Assembly (NCBI RefSeq): GCF_025938095.1
Contig: NZ_JAPCZF010000005.1
Span: 62,001 to 126,000 of the forward strand
DNA length: 64,000 nt
Direction: 5' to 3'
Source: Novosphingobium sp. JCM 18896
GTDB taxonomy: Bacteria > Pseudomonadota > Alphaproteobacteria > Sphingomonadales > Sphingomonadaceae
In this document: one piece after another, positions 43,815 through 52,247 of the stretch
How positions within the stretch are numbered: the stretch's first letter is position 1
Layout: every line of letters begins with the position of its first letter
The notes under the pieces: generated by a model
The model's database searches: none
Told to the model about the DNA's origin: nothing
What the model saw: only the letters and a program-made list of their open reading frames with translations
Translations under genes and position numbers: made by a program

Positions 43815-44971
43815 CACAGGCCCTCCACTTCGCTATCGTGCGCGCCGAGCGCGGGGGCGGGGGTGACCACGCGTACGGGGCTAGCGCTCATCTTGTAGGA
43901 CACGGTCGGGTAGGAGACCGTGCCGAAGACCGGATGCTCGGCCTGCTGGAAGAAGCCGCGGTGGATGAACTGCTCGTGCTGCGGGAGGTCGGCGGCGGTG
44001 TTGACGGGCACCATGGCGACGCCGCCCTTCTGCGCGGCCTCGCTGATCGCCAGCTTTTCCTGGCCTATGATCCATTCGGAGAACTTCTCGCGGAAGCGGA
44101 CGACGTTTTCCTTGGTGCAGTCGAACTCGAGCCAGTCCTCGCGGAACTCCTTGGCCCAGGCGGGATCGCCCATGAGCTTGCAGAGACCGTTCCAGTGGCC
44201 CTTGGTGGTCATGAACAGGTAGATGTGCCCGTCCTTGGCGGCGAAGGAGGTGCCCGGGCCGCCCATGTCGTAGGCCGTGCGCTCGTCGCTGGGATCGGCG
44301 TCGCCGGCGACCATGCGATCGAGCACGCAGTCGATGCGGTTCAATTGCACTTCGACCTCGGACAGGTCGATGAACTGGCCTTTGCCGGTCTTGCGCTGGC
44401 GATGGAGCGAGGCGAGCGTCGCCATGGCCGCGTCGATCGCGCTTTCGTAGTCGGGCAGGAAGCGGCCGGCGCCTTTCAGCGGCGGCTTCTCGTGCGGCAT
44501 CTCGCTGGGCGAGTGATAGGCCCAGCCGCCGGCGTTGATGACGTTGATCGAACGCGCGTTCTGCCATTCGGCGGGGGCGCCCTGGCCGAACGGCGTGATC
44601 GCGCAGTGGACCAGGTGCGGATGGGCCTGGGCGACTTCGGCAGCGGTCAGGCCGTGCCTGGCGCCCCAGGCTTCGTCGTGATCGTCGATCAGCCCGTTGG
44701 CCTTCGCCAGCAGCTTGTCGAGCGTGGCGCGGTCCGCAGGCTGCGTCAGGTCGAGCACGACCGACTTCTTGTTGGTGTTGAGGAAGGCGAACAGCGCGGA
44801 TTCGCCGTTCTTGAACGGCCCCATGCGCCGTGTCGGCGCGCCGCCCGGGCGCTCGACCTTGATCACCGTCGCGCCGAAGTCGGACAGCAGCTTGCCGGTG
44901 TTCTCGCCGGCCGGACGCTCGGCGATCTCGATCAGGGTGATGCCGGCGAGGGCGCCGGGACTATCAGTCAT
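43814..44971 (-). CDS. Class III CoA-transferase, second of an adjacent pair
   Basis: A 385-residue protein starting MTDSPGALAGITLIEIAERPAGE split at the usual family N-terminus. The Asp in RFLPDYESA is at the same spacing from GQFID as in the other three, so the active site looks intact. It is clearly diverged from its neighbour (for example QGAPAEWQNARS in the CoA region), so the pair is not a recent duplication. It overlaps the AKR stop by 4 bp upstream and the next CoA-transferase by 1 bp downstream. Confidence 0.88.
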   Translation of the reverse strand: MTDSPGALAGITLIEIAERPAGENTGKLLSDFGATVIKVERPGGAPTRRMGPFKNGESALFAFLNTNKKSVVLDLTQPADRATLDKLLAKANGLIDDHDEAWGARHGLTAAEVAQAHPHLVHCAITPFGQGAPAEWQNARSINVINAGGWAYHSPSEMPHEKPPLKGAGRFLPDYESAIDAAMATLASLHRQRKTGKGQFIDLSEVEVQLNRIDCVLDRMVAGDADPSDERTAYDMGGPGTSFAAKDGHIYLFMTTKGHWNGLCKLMGDPAWAKEFREDWLEFDCTKENVVRFREKFSEWIIGQEKLAISEAAQKGGVAMVPVNTAADLPQHEQFIHRGFFQQAEHPVFGTVSYPTVSYKMSASPVRVVTPAPALGAHDSEVEGL

Positions 44972-46008
44972 TTGCGGTGTGCTCCCAGCCGCTTGCGGAC
45001 GAGGCCGTCGATCTCGACCCAGTCCGAGCTCGGATAGATCGGCGTGTTGCGCGTCGCCTCGTCGAGCCGCTTCAGATCCTCTTCGTCGAGCACGACGTCG
45101 ACCGCGCCGAGGTTGTCCTCGAGCTGATGGGTCTTGGTCGCGCCGAGCAGGACGCTGTCGACCTGCGGCCGCGTCAGCAGCCAGGCGATCGCCAGTTGCG
45201 CCATCGAGCAGCCCTTGGCCTTGGCGATCTCCTCGAGGATCGGCAGTAGCGCGAAGGCCTGGTCGCGGTCGAACTTCAGCCAGTCGAAATTGGCGAAGCG
45301 GTTGTCGTCCTTCTGCATGTCCTCGGCGGTGTATTTGCCCGCGAGGAAACCGTAGGCGAGGGGGCTCCACACGGTCATGCCGAGCCCGAAGTGCTTCATC
45401 ATCGCCGTGGTGTCGCGCTCGACGTCGCGGCCCAGCAGCGAATAGTACATCTGGCCGTGGCTGAACCGCGCGAGGCCCCTGGCCTTCTGCTCGGCCACCG
45501 CATTGGCCACTTCCCAGGCCGGCCAGTTCGAATAGCCGATGTAGCGGACCTTGCCGGCCTTCACGACCGCGTCGAGCGCTTCGAGCGTCTCGTCGAGCGG
45601 TGTGAAGACGTCGGTCTTGTGGACGATGTAGTAGTCGATCCAGTCGGTGCCGAGCCGCTTGAGGCTCTGGTCGACCGACCACAGGATGTGCCGGCGCGAA
45701 AGGCCCGAATGCAGCAGCTCGCGATTGCCCGCGCCGCGGTTGCCGACCTTGGTCGACAGTACCACGCGATCGCGATGCGGCTTGAGCGCGGCGCCGAGCA
45801 GCTCCTCCGACTGGCCGCTGGCATAGACGTCGGCAGTGTCGAAGTAGTTGATGCCGGCGTCGAGCGCCTTGCCGACGAGTTCGTCCGCGAGCTCGGGACC
45901 GACCTTGTAGAAGGCGCCGAGCGACTTGTCGCCCTGGGTGAACGTGGATCCACCCAGGGCGAGACGCGAGACGATCAGGCCCGTCGAACCGAGCTGCGTG
46001 TACTGCAT
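44968..46008 (-). CDS. Aldo/keto reductase
   Basis: A 346-residue TIM-barrel reductase. The catalytic set is visible: Asp/Tyr in DTADVYASGQSEE, Lys in LSTKVGN and His in YYIVHKTD. C-terminal LLGATKTHQLEDNL binds NADP. It belongs to the larger AKR type related to Kv-beta/YghZ. It overlaps its neighbours on both sides (1 bp with the crotonase, 4 bp with the CoA-transferase), so it is part of a coupled four-gene operon. Confidence 0.88.
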   Translation of the reverse strand: MQYTQLGSTGLIVSRLALGGSTFTQGDKSLGAFYKVGPELADELVGKALDAGINYFDTADVYASGQSEELLGAALKPHRDRVVLSTKVGNRGAGNRELLHSGLSRRHILWSVDQSLKRLGTDWIDYYIVHKTDVFTPLDETLEALDAVVKAGKVRYIGYSNWPAWEVANAVAEQKARGLARFSHGQMYYSLLGRDVERDTTAMMKHFGLGMTVWSPLAYGFLAGKYTAEDMQKDDNRFANFDWLKFDRDQAFALLPILEEIAKAKGCSMAQLAIAWLLTRPQVDSVLLGATKTHQLEDNLGAVDVVLDEEDLKRLDEATRNTPIYPSSDWVEIDGLVRKRLGAHRK

Positions 46009-46979
46009 CAGGGCTTCGCGCGTCCGCCGAAGCTCAGGCGCCAATCGGGCGGGAAGCGCAGGTCGTTGTCCTTGACCGAGTTGGCCAGGCCCTTTTCCAT
46101 GACGTCGTCGCCAAGGCCCTGGTCCATGCCGCCGGCGTCGTCGGTCATGATCGGCTTGAGGCCTTCGAGGAAGCCGGTCAGCAGCGAGCCCATGTATTCG
46201 CCGCGGTATTGCTTGTAGATCTCGAAGAAGGTCTTCTGCGCGACGACGGTGTCGTTCGGACGCGTCATTGAGCACGACAGCGCGTACTTCATCGTCTCTT
46301 CCTCGAGCTGTTCGCGCGGGACGACCGAGTTGATGAAATTGCTGTCGTACATCTGCTGGGCGGTGAAGGGGCGGCCGGTGAAGACCATCTCCATGAACTT
46401 GCGCACGCCCATCATCTCGCACCAGGTCCACATACGCGGGCCCCAGCCGACGTAGCGGAAGGCGGCGTGGCCGAACAATGCGTCGTCCGACGAGACGACG
46501 ATGTCGGCGTCACCGGCGAGGTAGAAGTGCCAGCCGTAGTTGTAGCCCTTGCACTGCAGGATCGAGATCTTCTTGAAGTTCTGCAGCGAGCGGCAGCCGA
46601 AGCTGTCGTCGGCATAGAGGTTGGTGATCGAGCCGAGGAAGCGGTACGAACCCGCCGGCGGATACTTGACCGAGCCGTCCTCGGGAATCTTGAACTCGTG
46701 GAGCAGCGAGGTGCCCGGCTGCGGGTTGAGCATGCCGTCCTGTTCCTCGAGATCGGCGCCCGAGCCCAGGTGCTTGCCTTCGCCCTTGATGACGAGGACC
46801 TTGACGTCGTCGTCGATGTTGGCGCGGTGAACCAGTTCGGCGAAGCGCAGGCGCGCCGCGATCGTCGGCGCGTTGAGCGCGTCGGGGCGGTTCAGCGTGA
46901 TCGTCGCGATCTTGGTCTTCGGGTCCTTCGAATAGAGGACCAGTTCCTCGGCCGGCGGGCGGCGCAGGGTTGCACGCAT
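46008..46979 (-). CDS. Crotonase-fold protein lacking the usual hydratase glutamates
   Basis: A 323-residue crotonase, longer than the usual ~260 because of an insertion around residues 85-120 and a C-terminal extension. The oxyanion loop is HLGSGADLEE. The second segment, CKGYNYGWHFYLAGDADIV, replaces the common A-x-G-G-G, and the catalytic positions read FGHAAFRYVGWGP with no glutamate. It is therefore unlikely to be a normal enoyl-CoA hydratase. Ring hydrolase, isomerase or decarboxylase activity is possible. First gene of the coupled operon down to 42597; GGGAGAG precedes its start. Confidence 0.83.
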   Translation of the reverse strand: MRATLRRPPAEELVLYSKDPKTKIATITLNRPDALNAPTIAARLRFAELVHRANIDDDVKVLVIKGEGKHLGSGADLEEQDGMLNPQPGTSLLHEFKIPEDGSVKYPPAGSYRFLGSITNLYADDSFGCRSLQNFKKISILQCKGYNYGWHFYLAGDADIVVSSDDALFGHAAFRYVGWGPRMWTWCEMMGVRKFMEMVFTGRPFTAQQMYDSNFINSVVPREQLEEETMKYALSCSMTRPNDTVVAQKTFFEIYKQYRGEYMGSLLTGFLEGLKPIMTDDAGGMDQGLGDDVMEKGLANSVKDNDLRFPPDWRLSFGGRAKP

Positions 46980-47101
46980 GGAAATCTCTCCCGGTTGGCG
47001 GATGGCAAGGGGGCGCCGTCCGCATGTTTTGGTTCTTTGCGCAGTTCGGGCGCGCCCACCAAGGACGCGCCCGCAATTTCATCGACTAAGCGTGCGGCAC
47101 A

Positions 47102-48535
47102 TCAGCAGTCGCGCTGGAGCTTGTCCCAGTTCGGCAGCTTGGGGCCCATCGCCATGTACTTGTCGATCGTCTTCTCGAAGTGGCGGATGCGGATTTCCTG
47201 ATAGTCGCCGAGCGTGATGCCGGGCTTGGAGCTGGCTTCCAGGCCTTCCTGCTGGGCGTAGAGGTTGTCCGTGTCCTGATCGAGGATGTGGCCGAAGCCC
47301 GGATCCATGCCCTTCGCCTCGGAGAACGACTGGTGATCCTGTAGGATCTCGACCTCGGCGGTCTCGACCTCGGTGCCGTCCTTGGGACGCGGGCGCATGA
47401 ACATCACTTCGTAGATCGTGCGGCGATGGTCGCGCGCGTCGGGGCGGAAGCGATAGATCATCGGCAGCGAGATGCCCGGGAACAGGAACAGGTTCGGGAA
47501 GAACGTGTAGCTGTAGGTGTCGAGCAGTTCGGTGTCCGAGACGTGGCTGAGATCGGTCTTGGTCGCGGTCTCGAACATGTTGCGGAACATGTCGGCCATG
47601 ACCTGGCGCGCGCGCTCGCCTTCCTTGAGCTGCGGCTTCTGCCCGCCCATCGACGAGCTGTCACCCATGGTGAAGTTCTCGACGATGTCCTGCTCGGAAT
47701 ACTTGCCGTAGAGCTTGGGGCTGACCACGCCGAGCGTCGAGATGAAGCGGTCGACGTGATCCTCGTACCAGTCGTACTGCGAATTGACGTCGCCGTTGGC
47801 GGGCGCAACCTGCGGGTGCGTGTCGCCGACGTGATAGGCCTCCATGAAGGCTTCCATCGTCAGCTTCCAGTTGGCCGGGTAGCTCTTCTGGACGTGCAGG
47901 TAGATGTAGCGGTCCTCGAGCTTCCAGGCCTTCATGTGCTCCATGATTTCCTTGCCGAGATAGTCGGTCAGGCTCGGCGCGTCGGGATCCATGTTGATCC
48001 AGACGAAGCCGCCCAGCCGCTCGACGCGGGCTTCGGGCAGGCACATCTTGCGGCCCTCGGTGTGGCTGAAGTCCCACTTCTCGGGGATTTCCTTGAGGCT
48101 GCCGTCGAGGTTCCAGGTCCAGCCGTGGAACGGGCACTTGAGGTTGTTCGAGAAGCCCGTGGTGCCCGAGGGCTTGAGCTTGGTACCGCGATGCAGGCAC
48201 GAGTTGAAATGAGCCTGAATCTGGTCCTCGCCGCTGCGCGTGACGACGAAGGAATAGGGCCCGAGATCGTAGACGTAGTAGTCGCCGACGTCGGGGATGT
48301 GCTCCTCGCGGCAGGCCATCTGCCAGGTGCGCGTCCACATGCGGTCGAACTCGCCCTGGGCGAATTCGGCGGTGGTGTAGCGTTCCTTCGAGACGTCCTC
48401 GCTGCCGAGGTATTCGTAGCTCTCGCTGGCGGCCCAGGCAGGGGCGGCGACCTTGTCGCGCGCGATGATCTCCTGCGTGGTCTCGGCCGGGCACCGGGCC
48501 TCACCGGGCTTCAGCTTGCCGGTTTCGACGTTCAT
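47102..48535 (-). CDS. Rieske non-heme iron oxygenase, large subunit
   Basis: A 477-residue protein; AAGGAG lies 9 bases before the ATG at 48535. Rieske ligands: CLHRG and CPFHGW with 18 residues between, a normal spacing. The iron site is in NWKLTMEAFMEAYH and THPQ. There is only distant resemblance to the 13208-14647 oxygenase, which shares the NWK...EAFME.YH...THPQ pattern. No beta subunit is adjacent. It probably shares an operon with the amidohydrolase gene just upstream (13 bp gap) and may take electrons from the ferredoxin at 50155 (inference). Confidence 0.88.
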   Translation of the reverse strand: MNVETGKLKPGEARCPAETTQEIIARDKVAAPAWAASESYEYLGSEDVSKERYTTAEFAQGEFDRMWTRTWQMACREEHIPDVGDYYVYDLGPYSFVVTRSGEDQIQAHFNSCLHRGTKLKPSGTTGFSNNLKCPFHGWTWNLDGSLKEIPEKWDFSHTEGRKMCLPEARVERLGGFVWINMDPDAPSLTDYLGKEIMEHMKAWKLEDRYIYLHVQKSYPANWKLTMEAFMEAYHVGDTHPQVAPANGDVNSQYDWYEDHVDRFISTLGVVSPKLYGKYSEQDIVENFTMGDSSSMGGQKPQLKEGERARQVMADMFRNMFETATKTDLSHVSDTELLDTYSYTFFPNLFLFPGISLPMIYRFRPDARDHRRTIYEVMFMRPRPKDGTEVETAEVEILQDHQSFSEAKGMDPGFGHILDQDTDNLYAQQEGLEASSKPGITLGDYQEIRIRHFEKTIDKYMAMGPKLPNWDKLQRDC

Positions 48536-48548
48536 TAGGCGTGACTCC

Positions 48549-49838
48549 TTATTCCGCGGCTTCGAGCGCGGGGGAATGGTGGGATTGGTTGAGTGCGGGC
48601 GAGATCCGCTGGATCGCGCCATCCTTCATCACGAGCGCAATGCGCCCATGGTCCGTCAGGAGTGACACGTCGGCCAGCACGTCGCCATTGACCAGGATCA
48701 AATCGGCGAGCTTTCCGGCTTCCAGAGTGCCGAGGCTGTCGCCGTCCATCATCGCGCGGCCGCCGTTGCGGGTCGCGCAGATCAGCGCTTCCTCGGCCGA
48801 GTAGCCGTAGTATTTCATGAACAGGGCGATGTCCTTCGCCTGCTCACCCTGCTTCGACCAGCCGAAGCCGTAGTCGCCGCCGATCAGGTGGCGAATGCCG
48901 CGCTTGCGCAGTTCGGTGTGGGTCCGGGCCGAGTTTTCGAGCAGCTCGCCGATGCCCATGTAGCCGCCGATCTCGGCCGAAAGGCCATTGCCCGCGGCTT
49001 CGCCGGTCATGATCTGGTGGAGCAGGCCGACCGTGGGCGAGACGAAGATGCGATCCTTCGCCTCTTCCATCAGGTCGAGCATTTCCTCGTCGGAGAACTC
49101 GCAGTGGAACAGGCCGTCGACGCCGGCGCGGACGCAGTGCTTCGAGCCTTCGACCGAGCGCGTGTGCGCGTTGATCTTGCGGCCGAGGCCGTGGGCGGTG
49201 TCGGCCGCGACCTTGATCTCCTCGAAGGTCATCGGTGTGCAGGCACCGGGGGTCGAGGGGTAGAAGGGGTCGCCCGAGACGTCGAGCTTGATGTTGTCGA
49301 TGCCCTCGCGGATCTGGAAGCGCACGGCCTTGCGCATTTCCTCGACGCCGTCGACGATCTGCGACGGGCCGCCGGGGCGCAGATCGTGCTCCTTGCTCTC
49401 GTCGCCCATCGCACCGGTGACGCTGAGCTCGAGTCCGCCGGCGCGGATGCGCGGGCCGGGCAGGCGGCCGGCGTTGACCTCGTTGCGCACCGCGACGGCG
49501 AGGCGCAGCTTGGCCTCGGAGGCGCCGTAGGAGCTGGTGAAGCCCATCTCGATCAGCGCCTTGGCGCCGCGCGCGGCGGTGAAGACCTGTTCCTCGGGCG
49601 TGGGCGTGATCAGGTTCTCGGTGGCGCAGACGCCCTCGAACGAGAGGTGCGCGTGGCCCTCGGTCATGCCGGGCATGCAGAACATGCCGGTCGCGTCGAT
49701 CTCGCTATCGGCCTGCGCGCTCGCGGCGGCGGCGCCGACCGCGGAAATCTTGTTGCCGTCGACCAGCAGGTTGCCCTGGAACGGCTTCGCGCCGGTCGCG
49801 TCGAAAATCGTGGCGTTGCGGATAAGTGTCGTGGCCAC
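48549..49838 (-). CDS. Metal-dependent amidohydrolase
   Basis: A 429-residue amidohydrolase superfamily protein. GTG start with AGGAGAGG just upstream. The metal ligands are visible: HAHLS (residues about 62-64), Lys in DNIKLDVSG, His in INAHTRS, His in LFHCEF, and Asp in IGGDYGFG. The C-terminal composite beta domain (GTLEAGKLADLILVNGD) is present. It resembles prolidase/imidazolonepropionase-type enzymes; it hydrolyses a C-N or lactone bond. In this cluster it may cleave an amide or ester conjugate or an opened ring. Substrate unknown. Confidence 0.85.
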   Translation of the reverse strand: MATTLIRNATIFDATGAKPFQGNLLVDGNKISAVGAAAASAQADSEIDATGMFCMPGMTEGHAHLSFEGVCATENLITPTPEEQVFTAARGAKALIEMGFTSSYGASEAKLRLAVAVRNEVNAGRLPGPRIRAGGLELSVTGAMGDESKEHDLRPGGPSQIVDGVEEMRKAVRFQIREGIDNIKLDVSGDPFYPSTPGACTPMTFEEIKVAADTAHGLGRKINAHTRSVEGSKHCVRAGVDGLFHCEFSDEEMLDLMEEAKDRIFVSPTVGLLHQIMTGEAAGNGLSAEIGGYMGIGELLENSARTHTELRKRGIRHLIGGDYGFGWSKQGEQAKDIALFMKYYGYSAEEALICATRNGGRAMMDGDSLGTLEAGKLADLILVNGDVLADVSLLTDHGRIALVMKDGAIQRISPALNQSHHSPALEAAE

Positions 49839-49992
49839 TGGCCTCTCCTCGTCGCGGCGCCCCGGGAGCCCTAAGGCGCTGCAAATTTGCTGTTCTGTCC
49901 AATAGGCTCAGAGCAGACTACGCCAAATGACTGGTAGGGCAGAAGCGGTTTTCCATGGCGGTGGCCAATCGATCACATCGGTCATCGGCAAA

Positions 49993-50020
49993 TTGACAAG
50001 GGGGTGGCTGCTGCTAAGAA
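49993..50020 (+). promoter_or_regulatory. Candidate sigma-70 promoter for the ferredoxin gene
   Basis: TTGACA at 49993-49998 and TAAGAA at 50015-50020 with a 16-base spacer, 135 bp upstream of the ferredoxin GTG. The -35 is perfect, the -10 partial. The 316-bp gap 49839-50154 is divergent and also carries TGCTGTTC at 49889-49896, a half-site of the operator pattern. I see no gene in it. Confidence 0.4.
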
Positions 50021-50154
50021 TTTGGTCAGCAAGCAAGATTTGAAGGGTGCGCCCGCAGTCAACTGACGCCGCTTGCAGGAGCCTTTGCGTCGTGGCCGTT
50101 TCTTGGGCATGGGGAGCAATGATTCCGCGGGGCGGATCTAGGAGGGTTGTCGAA

Positions 50155-50490
50155 GTGGGTAATCTCAAGGTCACGATGACGGACGTCAACGGCGTCTCCA
50201 AGACGTTCGATGGGGTCGAGGAAGGCACCAGCCTGATGGAGCTGGGCAAGCAGAACGACGTCGCCGGCATCATGGGCGACTGCGGCGGCGGCTGCGCCTG
50301 CGCCACCTGCCACGTTTATGTGAACGGCGACTGGTTCGCCAAGGTCGGCGAGCCCGACGACATCGAGTTCGCCATGCTCGACATGGTCGCGGACGTGATG
50401 AAGGAAAACAGCCGTCTGGGCTGCCAGATCAAGATGTCGCCCGAGCTCGACGGCCTCGAGGTCACGGTCGCACCGGCTTCCAGCTACTGA
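50155..50490 (+). CDS. 2Fe-2S ferredoxin, adrenodoxin type
   Basis: The GTG at 50155 follows a strong AGGAGGG (8-base spacer), giving 111 residues, the family length. Cluster ligands are C43, C49, C52 (C-x5-C-x2-C in GDCGGGCACATCHVYV) and C90, with an extra non-ligand C47. Such ferredoxins supply electrons to bacterial P450s and sometimes Rieske oxygenases. The P450 follows 205 bp downstream. No ferredoxin reductase gene is in the window. Confidence 0.92.
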   Translation: MGNLKVTMTDVNGVSKTFDGVEEGTSLMELGKQNDVAGIMGDCGGGCACATCHVYVNGDWFAKVGEPDDIEFAMLDMVADVMKENSRLGCQIKMSPELDGLEVTVAPASSY

Positions 50491-50695
50491 CGTATTGGCC
50501 GGCCCGTTCGGCGGGTCGGCCTCCGCATCGCTCGGGCGCTGAGCGATGCCTTACCTCTTGAGACAAGCCGCGCTTCGAAGATGGGCATGGCTTATCCGCG
50601 CGCCGGTTTCCATGATATATGCTGAACCCGAGCAAGGCCGGTCTTTCCGGCCTCGCTGCGCATTGAAACCAGATTTTGGCGAGTAGGATAGGCCC

Positions 50696-52015
50696 ATGGC
50701 GACGCAGACGACGGACACCCCAGTTTCGGAGCGGCTGCCGCTGTCGGCCGAGGAGCAGCGCCTGCTCGACGAAGGCACGCTCAAGGATCACGGCATCCAG
50801 GCGCATCCGCGCGACTTCTACCGCGCCATGCGCAAGGGGCAGCCGATCTATCACGACAAGGGCCTGAATTCCTGGCTGGTCACGCGCCACGAGGACATCT
50901 GGGCGGTCCAGTCTGACCCGGTCACCTTCTCGGTCCAGCACGGCTACCACGAGCAGCAGGCACGCGGCATGCAGGACGAGTTCCGCGCCTATCTCAAGGA
51001 GCACGGCGGCGGCTACTTCCCCGACGCGATCATGTCGGACCCGCCGTACCACACGCGCATCCGCAAGCTGATGGAGCGCGCCTTCACCGCGCACCGCGTC
51101 AAGGAGCTCGAGCCGCGCCTGCACGCGATCGTCCGCGATCTCGTCGCCGAATTCGCCGACAAGGGTTCGTGCGATGCCGTGCGCGACATCTCGCAGCCGC
51201 TGACCATCCGCGTCATCGTCGAGCAGATGGGTCTTGACCACGGCATGGAAGACAAGATCGTCGAATGGTCGATGGCCGTCACCGCGCAGATCGGCGCGAT
51301 GCAGAGCCGCGAGACGATGCTGGCCAACGCCGCCAAGATCGCCGAGCTCCAGCAGTACCTGATCGGCAAGATGAAGGAGCGCGAGGCCGAGCCGCGCGAG
51401 GACATGATCTCCGACATCGTCCATGCCGAGGTCACCAATGCCGATGGCACGGTCGAGAAGCTGACCTTTGAGGAAGCCGTCTCGCTGATCCGCGCGATGG
51501 TCATCGCCGGTAACGACACCACCGCGACCGCGATCGGCAACCTGTTCTACGTGCTCGCAACCAAGCCGGGCATGATGGAAACGCTGCTCGAAGTCGCCGA
51601 GGACGAGCGCAAGATGAACCGCTTTGTCGAGGAACATCTGCGCAACGAGCCGCCGGTGCGTGCGCTCTCGCGCATGGCGGTCAAGGATGCCGTGGTGAAC
51701 GGCACGACGATCCCGGCCGGCTCGCACATGCTGCTGGTCTACGATTCGGGCAACGACGACGAGACCGTGTTCCCCGAGCCGCGCAAGTTCGACATGACCC
51801 GCCCGAACCTGGGTCGTCACGTCGGTTTCGGCGGCGGTCCGCACCGCTGCGTCGGCATCGCGCTGGCGCGCATGGAGGTCAAGCTCGCCGCGCAGGAAGT
51901 CGCGCGCCAGCTCAAGAACATCAAGCTCGCGATCCCCGAGAGCGAGATCACCTATCTGCCGACCGTGGCCACGCACACCATCGAGTCGCTGCCGATCACC
52001 TACGACAAGCGGTGA
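50696..52015 (+). CDS. Cytochrome P450
   Basis: A 439-residue soluble bacterial P450. The I-helix oxygen-activation motif is A271-G-N-D-T-T276, the K-helix ExxR is in EEHLRNEP, and the heme loop is FGGGPHRCVG with axial Cys385. It resembles class I P450s fed by adrenodoxin-like ferredoxins, and the preceding ferredoxin is the natural partner. It probably hydroxylates a terpenoid, steroid or alkyl side chain. The leader (50491-50695) has an exact TGCTGAAC half-site at 50620-50627. A strong hairpin follows the stop. Confidence 0.93.
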   Translation: MATQTTDTPVSERLPLSAEEQRLLDEGTLKDHGIQAHPRDFYRAMRKGQPIYHDKGLNSWLVTRHEDIWAVQSDPVTFSVQHGYHEQQARGMQDEFRAYLKEHGGGYFPDAIMSDPPYHTRIRKLMERAFTAHRVKELEPRLHAIVRDLVAEFADKGSCDAVRDISQPLTIRVIVEQMGLDHGMEDKIVEWSMAVTAQIGAMQSRETMLANAAKIAELQQYLIGKMKEREAEPREDMISDIVHAEVTNADGTVEKLTFEEAVSLIRAMVIAGNDTTATAIGNLFYVLATKPGMMETLLEVAEDERKMNRFVEEHLRNEPPVRALSRMAVKDAVVNGTTIPAGSHMLLVYDSGNDDETVFPEPRKFDMTRPNLGRHVGFGGGPHRCVGIALARMEVKLAAQEVARQLKNIKLAIPESEITYLPTVATHTIESLPITYDKR

Positions 52016-52024
52016 TCCGGCTCG

Positions 52025-52052
52025 GCGGGAGGCGTGCCGGCATGCCTCCCGC
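52025..52052. terminator. Palindromic hairpin after the P450 gene
   Basis: A perfect 9-bp stem GCGGGAGGC/GCCTCCCGC enclosing the small palindrome TGCCGGCA, 9 bp after the P450 stop. No U-run, so it may be a processing or stabilising hairpin as well as a terminator. Confidence 0.5.
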
Positions 52053-52154
52053 TGCGAGTGTTGCGCAAATGCTGCGGTGGCGTGTCGAAATCGCCCCGGC
52101 GGGCAAAACGCGCGTGACACCAGTGTTCCAAATGAATCAATAGAGCTTCAATAA

Positions 52155-52178
52155 CCGAGAGTGCCGGCGCGCTCTCGG
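52155..52178. promoter_or_regulatory. Inverted repeat upstream of TonB receptor
   Basis: CCGAGAG and CTCTCGG (7-bp perfect arms, 10-base loop) are followed at once by an AT-rich stretch ATAATAATATTT. It lies 70 bp before the receptor start. It could be an operator or leader hairpin; the AT-rich part could hold a -10 box. Confidence 0.35.
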
Positions 52179-52194
52179 ATAATAATATTTGTGC

Positions 52195-52214
52195 CGCTGT
52201 TCGATAGAAGAAGA
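52195..52214. promoter_or_regulatory. Candidate operator upstream of TonB receptor
   Basis: CGCTGTTC-GATA-GAAGAAGA matches TGYTGWWC-N4-GWWCARCA at 13 of 16 positions. It lies 33 bp before the receptor ATG. Weaker than the sites at 14667 and 60254, but at a sensible place. Confidence 0.3.
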
Positions 52215-52247
52215 TTTTGCGCCCGAGCGTGAAATGAGGAGGAAATT

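Noticed and set aside
43815..43817. GTG start for the CoA-transferase 42597-43814
   Set aside because: The ATG three bases later has the better spacing (6) from GGAGGG.
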